A DNA stretch of 64,000 nt, from the NCBI RefSeq assembly GCF_023016265.1, contig NZ_CP095412.1, positions 62,001-126,000 on the forward strand. The letters run 5' to 3'. Below, piece after piece: positions 52,505 to 63,056 of this stretch (positions are counted from its first letter, which is position 1; each line of letters begins with the position of its first letter). The notes beneath the pieces are model-generated. The model made no database searches, was not told the origin of the DNA, and saw nothing but the letters and a program-made list of their open reading frames with translations. A program made the position numbers and the translations under genes. This DNA is from Blastococcus sp. PRF04-17. Lineage in GTDB: Bacteria > Actinomycetota > Actinomycetes > Mycobacteriales > Geodermatophilaceae.

Positions 52505-52741
52505 ATGCCCGTCTCGATGACGATCCGCGACGTCCCCGACGAGACGCGCTCGGTTCTCGCGGCGAGGGCGGCCCGTGCCGGTCAGTCGCTGCAGGAGTAC
52601 GTGCGCGCACAGCTCATCGAACTCGCCGAGCGTCCCTCGCCGGACGAGTTCTGGGACCGGGTGCGCCATCGGTTGCAGGCCACCGGTACGCGGGTGCCGG
52701 CCGAGTTCATCCTCCAGGCGCGGGACGCCGATCGTCGATGA
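52505..52741 (+). CDS. FitA/VapB-type antitoxin
   Basis: A 78-residue protein. The N-terminus MPVSMTIRDVPDETRSVLAARAARAGQS is a ribbon-helix-helix DNA-binding domain as in FitA, and the C-terminal WDRVRHRLQATG...FILQARDADRR should wrap the toxin. Its stop overlaps the toxin start as ATGA. It probably represses its own promoter through the upstream palindrome. Confidence 0.9.
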   Translation: MPVSMTIRDVPDETRSVLAARAARAGQSLQEYVRAQLIELAERPSPDEFWDRVRHRLQATGTRVPAEFILQARDADRR

Positions 52742-53139
52742 CGCTCGTCCCGGACGCCTCGGCCCTGGTGGCGGCCCTCGTGGACGACGGCCCGGACGGC
52801 GCATGGGCCCGCTCCCTGCTGGAGGGGGCGGCACTGCTGGTGCCGGCGCACCTCCCCGTCGAGGTGTCCAGCGCCCTGCGCCGGGCAGTGCTCGGCGGAC
52901 GGATCGGACGGGACGTCGCGGCCCTCGCCCATGACGAACTCGTCGCACTGCGGCTCACCACGTTCCCGTTCGAGGCCCTGGCGGCCCGGATCTGGGGCCT
53001 GCACCCCACGGTGACTCCCTACGACGCGGCCTACGTGGCGCTCGCGGAAGACCTCGGGGTGCCGCTGGTGACGCTGGACCGGCGCCTGGCGCGGGCGGAC
53101 GGGCCGAGGTGCACCTTTCTCCTCCCGCCACCCGGGTGA
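52738..53139 (+). CDS. VapC/FitB-type PIN-domain toxin
   Basis: A 133-residue PIN ribonuclease. Conserved acidic residues: Asp in LVPDASALVAAL, Glu in LPVEVSSALRRA, Asp in TPYDAAYVALAEDLGVPLVTLD (two). Translation is coupled to the antitoxin. Such toxins cleave tRNA or mRNA when free. The length is normal and all catalytic positions are present. Confidence 0.93.
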   Translation: MTLVPDASALVAALVDDGPDGAWARSLLEGAALLVPAHLPVEVSSALRRAVLGGRIGRDVAALAHDELVALRLTTFPFEALAARIWGLHPTVTPYDAAYVALAEDLGVPLVTLDRRLARADGPRCTFLLPPPG

Positions 53140-53184
53140 CCTGCATCGGACCTATGAGGTGCCGCCGCATGCCACGCTGGCCGG

Positions 53185-54177
53185 GTGTCCGACGACTTGA
53201 TTGTGGCGCGGAACCCCGATCCGGACTCCTCGCTGCCCTATCTCGTCCGCGTGCCGCTCGGCCCGAGCGGCATCGTCATCAAGGCGCGCGAGACGTGGCC
53301 GCGGGAGTCCAAGGTCTACTGCCACCGAGCTGCTGAGTGGCCCGAGGACGCCGAAATCCTGGAACGGCACCCCGTGCGCTCGTGCACGCGTCGCGGCCCC
53401 GCCATCGACCTCGTGCTCGACCGCGCCCGCCAGAACCGCTCGCAGCTCGTACTCACCCAGGCGCGGGGCCGGGAGGTCATCTTCTGGCAGTCGCCGTCCA
53501 CCGCCAAGCAGGCCCGCCCGGGGGTGCACCTGCCGACCGCCCGGGCGGCCGGGCAGGTACTGGAGATCGTCGTCGACAGCGGCGAGAAGTACCCCTACGC
53601 ATTCGGGCACCAGCAGGCGACCACGACCCGTCGGCGGCTCGATGCCGGCGACTACGCCGTCGAACTGGACGGCGTCGTGGTCGCCGCCGTCGAGCGCAAG
53701 AGCCTGCCGGATCTCGCCGCCAGCTTGCTGTCGGGGCGGCTCACCTACGCGCTGTCGGACCTCGCGGCTCTGCCGAGGGCCGCCCTCGTCGTCGAGGACC
53801 GCTACAGCCGGATGTTCAAGCTCGAACACGTCTCCGGCGCGCGCGTGGCCGAGGCACTGGCCCAGGCGCAGGTCCGCTTCCCGTCGGTCCCCATCGTCTT
53901 CTGCGAGACGAGGCCGCTGGCCCAGGAGTGGACATACCGGTGGTTGGGTGCCTGCCTCGCCGAGCTGTCGGCGGCCGCGGCCACGAGGGACGTCGAGGAC
54001 TCGTTCGCCTCGGCCGGCGACGTGGCGCCCGCTCGGCAGCGGGCGAGAGCCGCCGACGTGCGCGCGTGGGCTCGTGACCAGGGCCTGGACGTGAGCGATC
54101 ACGGCCGGATCCCCGCCGAAATCCTCCGCCGCTACGAGTCCGAGCAGGCCGCGGGCTCAGACGGTCAGCAGCCCTGA
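53185..54177 (+). CDS. ERCC4/XPF-type nuclease with an Lsr2-like DNA-binding tail
   Basis: A 330-residue protein. Residues about 125-245 form an ERCC4 nuclease domain with VVDSGEKYPY, GDY (155-157) and VERKSLPDL, an exact GDx(n)ERKx3D active site (E170, R171, K172, D176). The C-terminal 35 residues (ADVRAWARDQGLDVSDHGRIPAEILRRYE) match the DNA-binding domain of Lsr2, the actinobacterial xenogeneic silencer that binds AT-rich DNA. The first 120 residues have no name I can give. The combination suggests a structure-specific nuclease guided to AT-rich or foreign DNA. The last 21 bp overlap the convergent helicase gene. Confidence 0.88.
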   Translation: MSDDLIVARNPDPDSSLPYLVRVPLGPSGIVIKARETWPRESKVYCHRAAEWPEDAEILERHPVRSCTRRGPAIDLVLDRARQNRSQLVLTQARGREVIFWQSPSTAKQARPGVHLPTARAAGQVLEIVVDSGEKYPYAFGHQQATTTRRRLDAGDYAVELDGVVVAAVERKSLPDLAASLLSGRLTYALSDLAALPRAALVVEDRYSRMFKLEHVSGARVAEALAQAQVRFPSVPIVFCETRPLAQEWTYRWLGACLAELSAAAATRDVEDSFASAGDVAPARQRARAADVRAWARDQGLDVSDHGRIPAEILRRYESEQAAGSDGQQP

Positions 54178-57100
54178 GGGCTGCTCGGTGAGCTTGCCGC
54201 GGTGCAGCGCCAGCTTGAGCGCCGCCTCCAACGCGGGGGTCACGGTCGGCGTCCGCCGCTTGTAGCCGAAGATCGCCGCGGCCTGCGTGAGCAGCTCGTC
54301 GGCCATCATCCCCGCGCCGGCCCGGCACAGCGCCACCATGGCGTTGCCGATCTCCTCCGGCGCCACGTGGTCGATCGGCCGGTCGGTGCTCGACGCCTGC
54401 CGGCGGAAGCCCTCGTAGGTCTCCGGCGTCACGCCGTCGGGCCACAGGTAGTCGTCGACCACCGCCGACGGCGGCAGCAGCGACAGCAGCGCAGTCTTCC
54501 GCGCCTCCGACGACCGGGTCAGCCCGAACGCGTTCACCGTCAGCTTCGCCAGCCGGTCGACGTGGATCGGGCCCTCGGCCTTCACCCCGGCGGTGAGTAC
54601 CCGGCGCACCACCCGCGCGGCCTTGGACGCCGGCAGCTCGTCGAGCACCGACTTCTCGCCCGCCGGCTTGGGCAGCCACGGCACGAACGGCGACTCCCCG
54701 TCCATCGCCGCCGGCCCGGCCGGCTTCTTCGGCGCCGGCTTGCTCGCGACCTTCGGAGCGGCCGGCGGCGTCGTTACAGCCACGGCAGTGACGGACGAGC
54801 GCAGCGCGGCCACGCCCTTGAACGACTCGACCGCCGCGGTCGGCAGCGGGATCGGCTCGGCGCTCGGCGTCGTCGGCACGGACGACACGGCGTCCACGAG
54901 GCGGTCCAGGACGACGGAGCGATCAGCCAGCCACGACGGCAGCCAGACCCGCTCCACGACCGGCCACTGCAGCATCTCGCACAGCACCTCGAACGGCAGG
55001 CCGTCCCGGTCACCGACGGTGCCCCGTCGTGCCCAGGCCGGGCCGTCGAGCAGCACGGCGAGCACCGGCGTCTCCGGGTCCGACGGCCGCGAGACGGCGA
55101 GGTCGACCTTGAAGTCCGACAGCCCGACGTCGGTCCGCACCACCAGCCCGCGCTCCCGCAGGGCGGCGGCGATCTCCTCGCGGTGCCGGTCGGGCACCGC
55201 CGACGACCGGGCGTCACGCGGCAGCACGTCGGTGCCCTGCGCCGCCATGTCGAGGTACGCGCGCAGGTGCTTGATGCCCACCGACGACGTCTCCTCGGCC
55301 CGCAGCTGCTCCGGGTCGAACGACGAGAAGAGCACGACCTGCCGCCGCGCCCGGGTGACGGCGACGTTGAGCCGTCGCTCGCCACCCACCCGGTTCAGCG
55401 GGCCGAAGTTGAGCGGGAGCGTCCCGTTGGCCAGCGGCGAGAACCCGGTCGAGAAGAAGATGACGTCCCGCTCGTCGCCCTGGACGTTCTCCAGGTTCTT
55501 CACGAACAGGCCCTCGCCGTCGGCCCGGTCGAGCGCGGCGGCCAGCCGGTCGTCGTCGGCGTCGCGCAGCAGGGCCTCGATGTAGGACCGCTGCTGCGCG
55601 TTGAACGTCACGACGCCGATCGACGGCACCGACGTGCCGTCCCCGCCCGCCCAAAGGTCGAACCGCCGGCGGATCTCCGCGACGATCGCCTTCGCCTCGA
55701 CCGGGTTGGTGCGCAGCAGCCGGCCGGCACCCGAGCGGTGGAAGGTGCCGGGCACCCGTACCAGCGCCACGCCCCGGCCGTCGGGCTCCGCCGACGGCCG
55801 CCCGTGCGTCGGCGCGGGGAACGAGGAGAGCCGGTTGCCGTAGTACTGCGTGTTGGAGAACGCGATCAGCGACTCGTCCTGGCTGCGGTAGTGCCACGAC
55901 AGCCACTGCCGCGGCACCCGTGCCTGCACGCACTCCGACAGGATCGACTCCTCGTCCTCGACCGCGGTCTCGGCGAGGTCGGACGCGTCGTCCGACACCG
56001 ACGACGGCTCGGCGAACGAGGTCGGGGGCATCTGCTTCGAGTCGCCGACGACGACGGCCGCACGGGCACGGCCCAGCGCGCCGACCGCGTCGGCCACCCG
56101 GATCTGCGACGCCTCGTCGAACACGACCAGGTCGAACTGCGCGGCGGCGGCGGGGAAGAACCGCGCCACGGAATCGGGGGAGACCAGCACGCACGGCATC
56201 ACCTGGGTGATCAGCTCGCCGTACCGGGCGAGCAGCTGCCGCACCCCGAGCCCGCGGCGCTGCTTGGCCAGCTCCCGCTGCAGGGCGCCCACCTGACCGG
56301 ACCCGGAGGCCGCGTCGAACGGGCGCGACCCCAGCACGCGCGCCGGCAGTGCCGCGGTCAGGTGCTCGCGCACGGCACGCGAGGCCGCGGTGAAGCGGGA
56401 GATCGCCTTCTCGTGCGCCTCGGCGTCGAAGAGGTCGAGCCCCGTGGCGTCCAGCCGCTCGGCCACCGACGAGGCAGCGACGCCCCGGTCGTAGGCGCGG
56501 ACCGCGTCATCGGCCTTCACAGCGCCTGTGACGAGCAGCGTGCGGGCGTCGAACAGCCCGGCGTAGCGCAGCGGCTCGAGGGTGTCGAGGAACGAGACCC
56601 ACCGGCGCAGCGACATCAGCACCGAGCTGTCGACCCCACGTTCCGGGCGGGTCATCGACCAGCGCAGCACCAGGCCGTCGTCGCCGGCCCAGGCGGCCAG
56701 CTGGTCGGCGCTGCTGGCGCACGCGGCCAGCAGCCGCCCACGGCGTCCCGCAGTCGGGCGACGGCGTCGGCGGCCGTCTCGCCGGTAGGGAGGGTGCCGG
56801 TGGGGATGCCGGCGACGATCAGCTTGCGCAGCTGGACGTGGAACAGCGACGAGCCGTCGACCGCCGCTCCGGCCCGGCGCAGCCACGCCACCTCGCGGGA
56901 GAGCAGGTCGCCGTCGAGGAACGGGTTCCAGCCCTCGGGCACCGACAGGCCAGGGATGGAGGCAGCGCGCGCGGCGATCGCCTGCACCGCGGTCTGCACC
57001 CGCCACAGCGACTCGACGACCGCCGGCACGTCCTTGGGCTTCACCTTGGCGTCGGGGCGCAGGTAGGGCGCCAGCCGGTCGCGGACGGCGGTCAGCTTGC

Positions 57101-60083
57101 GGCGACGGCCGAACCACGAGGCCGCGGCGGCGGTCTGCGCGGCCACGTAGATCTCGGCCAGCGGCTCGCGCAGCACCTCCGGCGTGCACACGTCCAGCCC
57201 GGGGTGGCGGAAGGCGGTGAACGCGGCGATCTCGCCGAGCACCGCCGACGTCGCCGCCGTCCAGAGCTCGGTGAACGTCTCGTCGATGACGTCGAGGCCG
57301 ATGGGTGGCCCGGACAGGACGTGCACCAGGTCGTCGAGCTCCTCGGCCGACCTGGCCCGGCGGAGGACGCCCGCCAGCTCGGGGATCGCCGACACCTCGC
57401 GGACGGCGGTGTCGACGGCGGCCGCGGCGGCCTGCGTGGCCGGCAGGTCGATCGCGGGGGAGTCGACGAACGCCCACGGGTGGCGCAGCGACGGGCGGGT
57501 CAGGTCGGCGATGTCGGGCAGCAGCGCCAGCGCCATGCGCACCGACCGCAGCACCTCGGCCGGGGCGTTGGCCACGAACGGCGCGGGGATCGGCAGCGCG
57601 TCGACGTCCGTGCCGGCGGACAGCTCCGCCGTCCGCGCCGAGTACAGCGACAGCGCGGCGGCGTTCTCCTGGTGCAGGCGGTCGGCGTAGCGGGCCAGCG
57701 TCCGCCGGGCCGAGCGCAGCGTCTCGCCGTCGGCGGCCAGGCCCTGCTCGTCGACGGCGACCGCGTGCTCCAGCGCCAGCCGGATCTGCGCCCGCACCAT
57801 CGACGCCCGCGAGCCCTTGTCGTGGAGGTCGAGGGCGAACATGCCCATGCCGACCGAGTCCAGGCGGCGGGCGACGACGTCGAGCGCCGCCCGCTTCTCG
57901 GCGACGAAGAGCACCTTCTTGCCCTGCGCGACCGCGTGGGTGAGCAGGTTGGTGATGGTCTGCGACTTGCCGGTGCCGGGCGGGCCCTCGAGCACGAAGG
58001 TACGGCCGGCCTGCGCCTCGGCGATCGCGCGCAACTGCGAGGCGTCGGCGGGCGCGGGCAGCTGCGCGGCCAGCTCGTCGAGGTCGGCGAACGCGCCGGA
58101 CCCACGGGCGGGATCCTCGAACGCCTGGTTCTCCAACGGCAGGGTCGGCTCGTGCACGAGGTGGTGCACGAGCGGATTGAGCGTGAACTCCGACCAGTGC
58201 TCGTCGAGGTCCTTCCACAGCCGGTACTTCGCGAACTGCAGGATCGCGAGGTCGGCGGTCGACTCGACCCGGTACGGCAGCCCGTGCCCCACCAGCGCCG
58301 AGCGCATCGCCTCGAGCGCCGCGTCGAGGTCGAGGGTGCCGTCGACGGCCTCGGTCAGCGTCGGGACGGTGAGGCCGTGCACCTGCCGCAGCTTCTCCAG
58401 CAGGCAGTAGTTCGGCGTGCTCGACCCGGCCTCGTCGAGCGACAGCCGGTACTGCCCGGTGCGGCCCAGCGGTGCCAGCGTCACCGGGATCAGCACGAGC
58501 GGCGAGCGCAGCGGGCGGCCGTCGAGTTCCCAGACCAGCGAGCCCAGCGCGAGGTAGAGGTTGTTGGCGCCGGTCTCCTCGAGGACCGTCTTGGCCTTGT
58601 AGGCGAGATTGCGCAGCTTGGGCAGGTAACCGCCGGTCGTGACGTCGGCGTGCACCTCGCGGCGGTCGACCAGCAGCTCGGTCAGCTGCTCCTCGGGCAG
58701 CTCGCGGGCGGTGGCGATGCCCCGCTCGGTCTGCACGGCGGCGAGCTGGTCGGTCGGAAGCAGGGTGATCGGCGTGCCGTCGTGCACGAAGTTCTCGAGG
58801 ATGCCGAGCGCCGAGTCGGGCACGGTCAGCGCCAGGCCGGAGCGCTCGGTGTAGTTGATCAGCCGGTTGCGCAGGCTGAGGTCGAGCAGCGCGTTCTTCC
58901 ACTGCTGCACCCGGGCCGGCGCCTCGGGCCGCGACGACGGGGTCGACGGCACCGGTTCCGGCCGCGCCGGCGCGCTGTGCAGCGCCGGCCGGTACTCGAC
59001 GACCTGCAGGACGCCGTCCTCGTCGCGGGCGCGGGCCGGCAGCGGGAAGATGCCGTCCTTGCGGGCCCGGTGGACGTCGGTGACGCCGACGATCCGGTCG
59101 AGCTCGCCGGTCAGCCAGCCGGCGTAGGCGGGGCGGTGCAGGTCGGCGCCCGGCTCGCCCGTCGACGTGAGCAGGGTGGTCTCGACCAGCCCGATCAGGC
59201 CGAGGTCGACCAGGTTCACCAGGGCGGTGGCGTCGGTGGTCGCGGCGGACTCCGCCGACCGCTCCTCGCGCCAGTAGCCCAGGAACGCGTGTCCTTCCGC
59301 CAGCCACAGCAGCGGCCGGATGCCGGCCTGCTCCAGCGCCGCGGCCAGGACCACGACGGTGTCCAGCGGGGTGCCGACCCGCCAGGTGAGGACGTCGCCG
59401 GGCGAGCGCACCTGCTGCCCCAGGTCGGACCAGCTGACCGGCGGCTCGCTGTGGCGGATGCCCCGGCTCCGCAGCACGTCGGCGAGCGCCGAGACGATCT
59501 CGTCGACCCGCTCCGGCCCGTCGGCGTAGCCGGAGACCGTGCCGCGACCGGTGCGCTCCTCGAGCACGCCGGCGGCCTCGCTGACCAGGCCGGTGATCGC
59601 CGGGTGGTTGGGCATCACGTGCGCGGCGAGCATCTCCAGCGCCAGCAGCGGGGGAGTGGCCAGCCACTGCTGGGCGGCGAGCACCTGCACGACGCGGCTG
59701 CCCTCGCCGAGCAACGTCGTGCCGTCGTCGGTCCCGACCTCCACCTCGACCTCGATGACGCCGGGCCGCTGCTCCTCGACGTGCAGCATCGCCGCCGGGT
59801 CCATGACCAGGCCGAGGTCGGTCAGCACCGTCGTCCGGCCCTCGTCGAGGTCGGCGAGCAGCTCGACGGGGCGCGCGATCGGGCCCTCGGCGTCCCGGAC
59901 GCCCAGGCGGACCGTCGCCGCCCGGACCGGACCGCCGAAGTTGGTCAACGCCAGGCGGGAGACCACCGGCACCCGGTTGTGGGCCAGCGCGTAGCTCAGC
60001 ACCGGCGTGGAGGTGATCTCGATGGAGACGGCCGCCCGCGGGGCGACCACGTCGCCCAGCTGGATGTCGGCAGTGCTCTCCAT
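54157..60083 (-). CDS. Giant DUF4011-domain superfamily 1 helicase with C-terminal nuclease-like and DUF3320 domains, frame-broken
   Basis: About 1975 residues once corrected. The N-terminal 380 residues are beta-rich and transglutaminase-like in places. DUF4011 follows (WKNALLDLSLRNRLINYTERSGL near 395). The SF1 helicase has Walker A EGPPGTGKSQTITNLL near 708, motif II LVVFDEASQIR near 1320, WHYRSQDESLIAFSN, VQGDERDVIFFSTGF and LNVAVTRARRQVVLFSS near 1575. A Vsr-fold/MTES_1575-like domain (DFKVDLAVSRP...VLAVLLDG) and DUF3320 (ETYEGFRRQASS...FGYKRR) end it. The frame breaks at the C run 56737-56739; one more base joins LRDAVG to RLLAACASSADQL. DUF4011-helicase-Vsr proteins are reported, as I recall, among anti-phage candidates (Hhe). 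The ATG lies 6 nt after TAGACA. Confidence 0.85.
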
Positions 60084-60311
60084 GTCACCTGTCTACCGGG
60101 TCGGACGGATCGGCCCTCTCATGCTCCCCGACGGGTGGGACACATGTGACGCCTGCGCCGGTTCGTTGCCCGGGATCACAGATCGGTCCACGCGGGGTGG
60201 TCATTCGCCCGGCCGGGCCTGCCGATGACGCGCGGCCTCGTGTGTACGCCGTTCGCGTGGACCTGTCACGCCGAGCAGGCCACCACGACGCGTCCGGCGT
60301 TACCGTGCGGC

Positions 60312-61055
60312 ATGGGGGAACGACACCCAGTGAGGCTGCCCACGATCGGGGAGCTGGTCGCCGAGGGTGCGGCCACGCTGCCCGAGCCGTTCACGCGCGC
60401 CGCGCTGATCAACTGGGTCAGCGCCCGGCGCCCGGACGTCGGCGTCGCGTCGATCTCGCAGCACATCCAGGTCGCCACCGACAACGCCAGCCATCCCTCC
60501 ACGGGGCGGGCGCCACTGCTGCACCGCGTCGGCCGGGGGCAGTACCTGCGCTACCGCGGCCCGGAGGCCGAGACCCCTGAGGTCGCCCCGGACGTCGTGG
60601 CCGCCGCACGCGTCGTGCTGATCGGGTCGTCCGGCACCGGGTTCGCGCGTGCCCGTGACCACGCCGTCGCCGAGCAGCTGCCGTGGTTCGTGCTCAGCGC
60701 CAAGCACGGCCTGCTCGACCCCGGCGACGTCGTCGCGCCGTCCCGGGTCGAGCTCGCCGACCGGTCCGCGGGCTACCGCGCCGCCTGGGGCGAGTGGGTG
60801 GTGGCACAGCTGGCCGACCGCGTGCAGCTCCCCGGCCTGACCGTCGAGGTGCACGGTGGCGTCGACTTCGCGCAGCCGCTGCGCTCACCGCTCACGCGGC
60901 GGGGCGCCGCGCTGGAGCTCGCCCTGCCGGGCGCCTGGCGGGAGCCCGGAAGTCCCGCTCCGCACGACCGGACCGAGGACGGCGAAGGGTCCGCCCACCC
61001 CGTCCTGCACCGGCTGCGCGATCTGGTGACCCGGCACCGTCCGCAGGCGTCATAG
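60312..61055 (+). CDS. DUF6884-like protein with an N-terminal winged-helix region
   Basis: A 247-residue protein. The first 90 residues (EPFTRAALINWVSARRPDVGVASISQHI) look like a DNA-binding winged helix. Residues 105-185 (VLIGSSGTGFARARDHAV, WFVLSAKHGLLDPGDVVAP) resemble DUF6884, a domain of unknown function seen in phage and defence contexts and related in pattern to tRNA-guanine or nucleoside-modifying enzymes. The start may be the ATG at 60312 or the GTG at 60330. TACCGT lies 5 nt before the ATG. I cannot assign a reaction. Confidence 0.65.
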   Translation: MGERHPVRLPTIGELVAEGAATLPEPFTRAALINWVSARRPDVGVASISQHIQVATDNASHPSTGRAPLLHRVGRGQYLRYRGPEAETPEVAPDVVAAARVVLIGSSGTGFARARDHAVAEQLPWFVLSAKHGLLDPGDVVAPSRVELADRSAGYRAAWGEWVVAQLADRVQLPGLTVEVHGGVDFAQPLRSPLTRRGAALELALPGAWREPGSPAPHDRTEDGEGSAHPVLHRLRDLVTRHRPQAS

Positions 61056-61176
61056 CTGTCGCTCCGAGGGGCGTGTGTGACGGGTGCGGCGGACACGTTC
61101 CCCGCCCGCGGATCCCTGCCGATTGCGGTCGCAGCGGGGGTGCGAACGTGCCCCCACGTCGACGGGGAGGGAAGCC

Positions 61177-62473
61177 GTGACCGGGCTGGTGACCGCGATC
61201 CTGCTGGCGGCGGGAGTCGTCCTGCTGCTGGGGCTGGGCCTGTCCATCCGCTCCGGCCGCCGGCGCGCGGCGCAGCGACAGCGGGCGAGGACGCACGCCT
61301 CCGGCCCGGTCCCCCCGGTGCGGACCGCGCCGCGCATCGTCGACCGGCGCCCGTTCGCCGAGCCTGGCATGCGCGGCGAACTGTTCTGCTACGGCGGCGA
61401 CGGCCCGGGCTTCGAGCTCGACGAGGAGTTCGCGGTCATCGACGTCGAGACCACCGGCTTCTCGCCCGCCAACGGCGACCGGATCGTCGAGGTCGCGATC
61501 GCCCGCGTCGACCGGCAGGGCCGGATCGCCGACGAGTACTCCACGATCCTCGACCCCGGCCGCGACGTCGGGCCGGTCTTCGTCCACGGCATCTCCAACT
61601 CCGAGGTGCGTGACGCCCCACGGTTCGAGGAGATCGCCGGCGAGCTGCTCGACCGCATGGACGGCGCGATCGTCGTCGCGCACAACGCCCTGTTCGAGGA
61701 GCGGTTCCTCGCCGCCGAGTTCGAGCGTGCCGGCATCGAGGTCCCGCTGACCCCGGCCCTCGACTCGCTGTGGCTGGCCCGCCGCAACGCTGCGCACGCC
61801 CAACCACAAGCTGACGACGCTGGCCCGCGCCGCCGGCCTGCCGACCGCGGGCGCGCACGCCGCGATGGCCGACGTCCGGACGATCGCGGGGCTGCTGCCC
61901 CGCATGCTGGCCGCCCACGGCCGGCCGCTGCACTTCATGACCGGCTACCGCCCCATGCCGGAGCTGCCGGTCGACGCGGCGCCGAGGACCCGGACCATCG
62001 TGCTGCCCAAGGGCGGCGACGCCTGGATGACGTCGCTCATGTCGCGGCTGCCGGAGCGCGTCGCCGCGGCCGCGGACTGCGCAGGCCAGAAGTACGTCGA
62101 CGCCGTGGCCGACGCGTTCGAGGACGGCCGCCTGCTCGGGGGAGAGGCCCAGCTGCTCACCCGGCTGGCCGGATCGGCCGGCCTCGGCGCCGCGCAGGCC
62201 ACCGCCATGCACGAGGGATTCCTCGACTTCATGCGCGCCGCGGTGACGGCCGACGCCATCCTGACCACGGCCGAGATCCGGCGGCTGCGCACCGCTGCCC
62301 ACGCCCTCGGCCTGCCCGACTACTTCGACGACCTGCGGCCCACGTCGCCGGCGGACCTGGCCGCCGCGCGCGCCGTCGTCCCGACGCCCCGCGAGGTGCG
62401 GCTGTGCACCCACTGCCGCCGCCCCGGCCACGACCGGACCCGCTGCCCGGAGCTGGCCCTCGTCGGTCGCTGA
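61177..62473 (+). CDS. DEDD 3'-5' exonuclease with an N-terminal membrane helix and C-terminal zinc knuckle, frame-broken
   Basis: About 432 residues once corrected. A membrane helix (LVTAILLAAGVVLLLGLGLSI) is followed by a DnaQ-like exonuclease: FAVIDVETTGFSPANGDRIVEVAI (D-x-E), VVAHNALFEERFLAAEF (Asp replaced by Glu-rich context but His-Asn intact), then HAAMADVRTIAGLL (H...D). A TerB-like helical part precedes a CCHC zinc knuckle, CTHCRRPGHDRTRC. The break is near 61786: removing one A gives TLRTPNHKLTTLARAAGLP. A GGAGGGA ribosome site supports the GTG. It probably degrades DNA or RNA ends near the membrane. Confidence 0.82.
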
Positions 62474-62565
62474 CCGGCGGGGCCCCGAAGGCGTTCCGGA
62501 CGCCCGCGGAGGCGTGCGACGATGCGGCCGGAGGGGTTCCGGCCGGAGGGCGCGAGGACGAGGAC

Positions 62566-63042
62566 GTGACCACGAGAAGCGAGATGCGGGTCTCCGACGC
62601 GGAGCGGCAGGCCGCGGCCGACCGGCTGCGCGCCTACCACGCCGACGGGCGCCTGGACCTCCTCGAGTACGACTCCCGGCTGGCCGCCGCCTACGCCGCG
62701 GTGACCTACGGCGACCTGGACAAGCTGTTCACCGACCTGCCGGCGACCACGCCGTCGGCCCCGGCGGCGACCCCGGCGGCGGCAACAATCGAGCCCAAGC
62801 AGGTGCTCGACACCATGGTCGTCGCCGACATGCACCTCGCCCTGAAGGTCCTCTGGACCATCTGGACCGGTGCGGTCCTCATCAACCTGACCGTCTGGCT
62901 GCTGGTCAGCCTCGGCAGCGGCGAGGCGGGGTACTTCTGGCCGATGTGGCTGGCCGTGCCGGGCGTCGCGCTCGTCGGCGCCACCGTGGGGGTCGAGTCG
63001 ATCCGCCGCAACCGCCGCCAGGAGCGCCGACGGCTCCCGTAG
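62566..63042 (+). CDS. DUF1707 (SHOCT-like) and 2TM membrane protein
   Basis: A 158-residue protein. The N-terminal DUF1707 motif is MRVSDAERQAAADRLRAYHADGRLDLLEYDSRLAAAYAAVTYGDLDKLFTDLP in pattern (start and end shown by residues 8-60). A Pro-Ala linker leads to two membrane helices (VLWTIWTGAVLINLTVWLLVSLG and FWPMWLAVPGVALVGATVGV). Such proteins are common in actinobacteria with no fixed function. The GTG is chosen to fit the DUF1707 start. Confidence 0.88.
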   Translation: MTTRSEMRVSDAERQAAADRLRAYHADGRLDLLEYDSRLAAAYAAVTYGDLDKLFTDLPATTPSAPAATPAAATIEPKQVLDTMVVADMHLALKVLWTIWTGAVLINLTVWLLVSLGSGEAGYFWPMWLAVPGVALVGATVGVESIRRNRRQERRRLP

Positions 63043-63056
63043 TCCACACCTGGCCC

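Noticed and set aside
56838-60149. An 1103-codon plus-strand frame antisense to the DUF4011 helicase
   Set aside because: Same shadow effect. No domain, biased composition, and the helicase motifs lie on the other strand.
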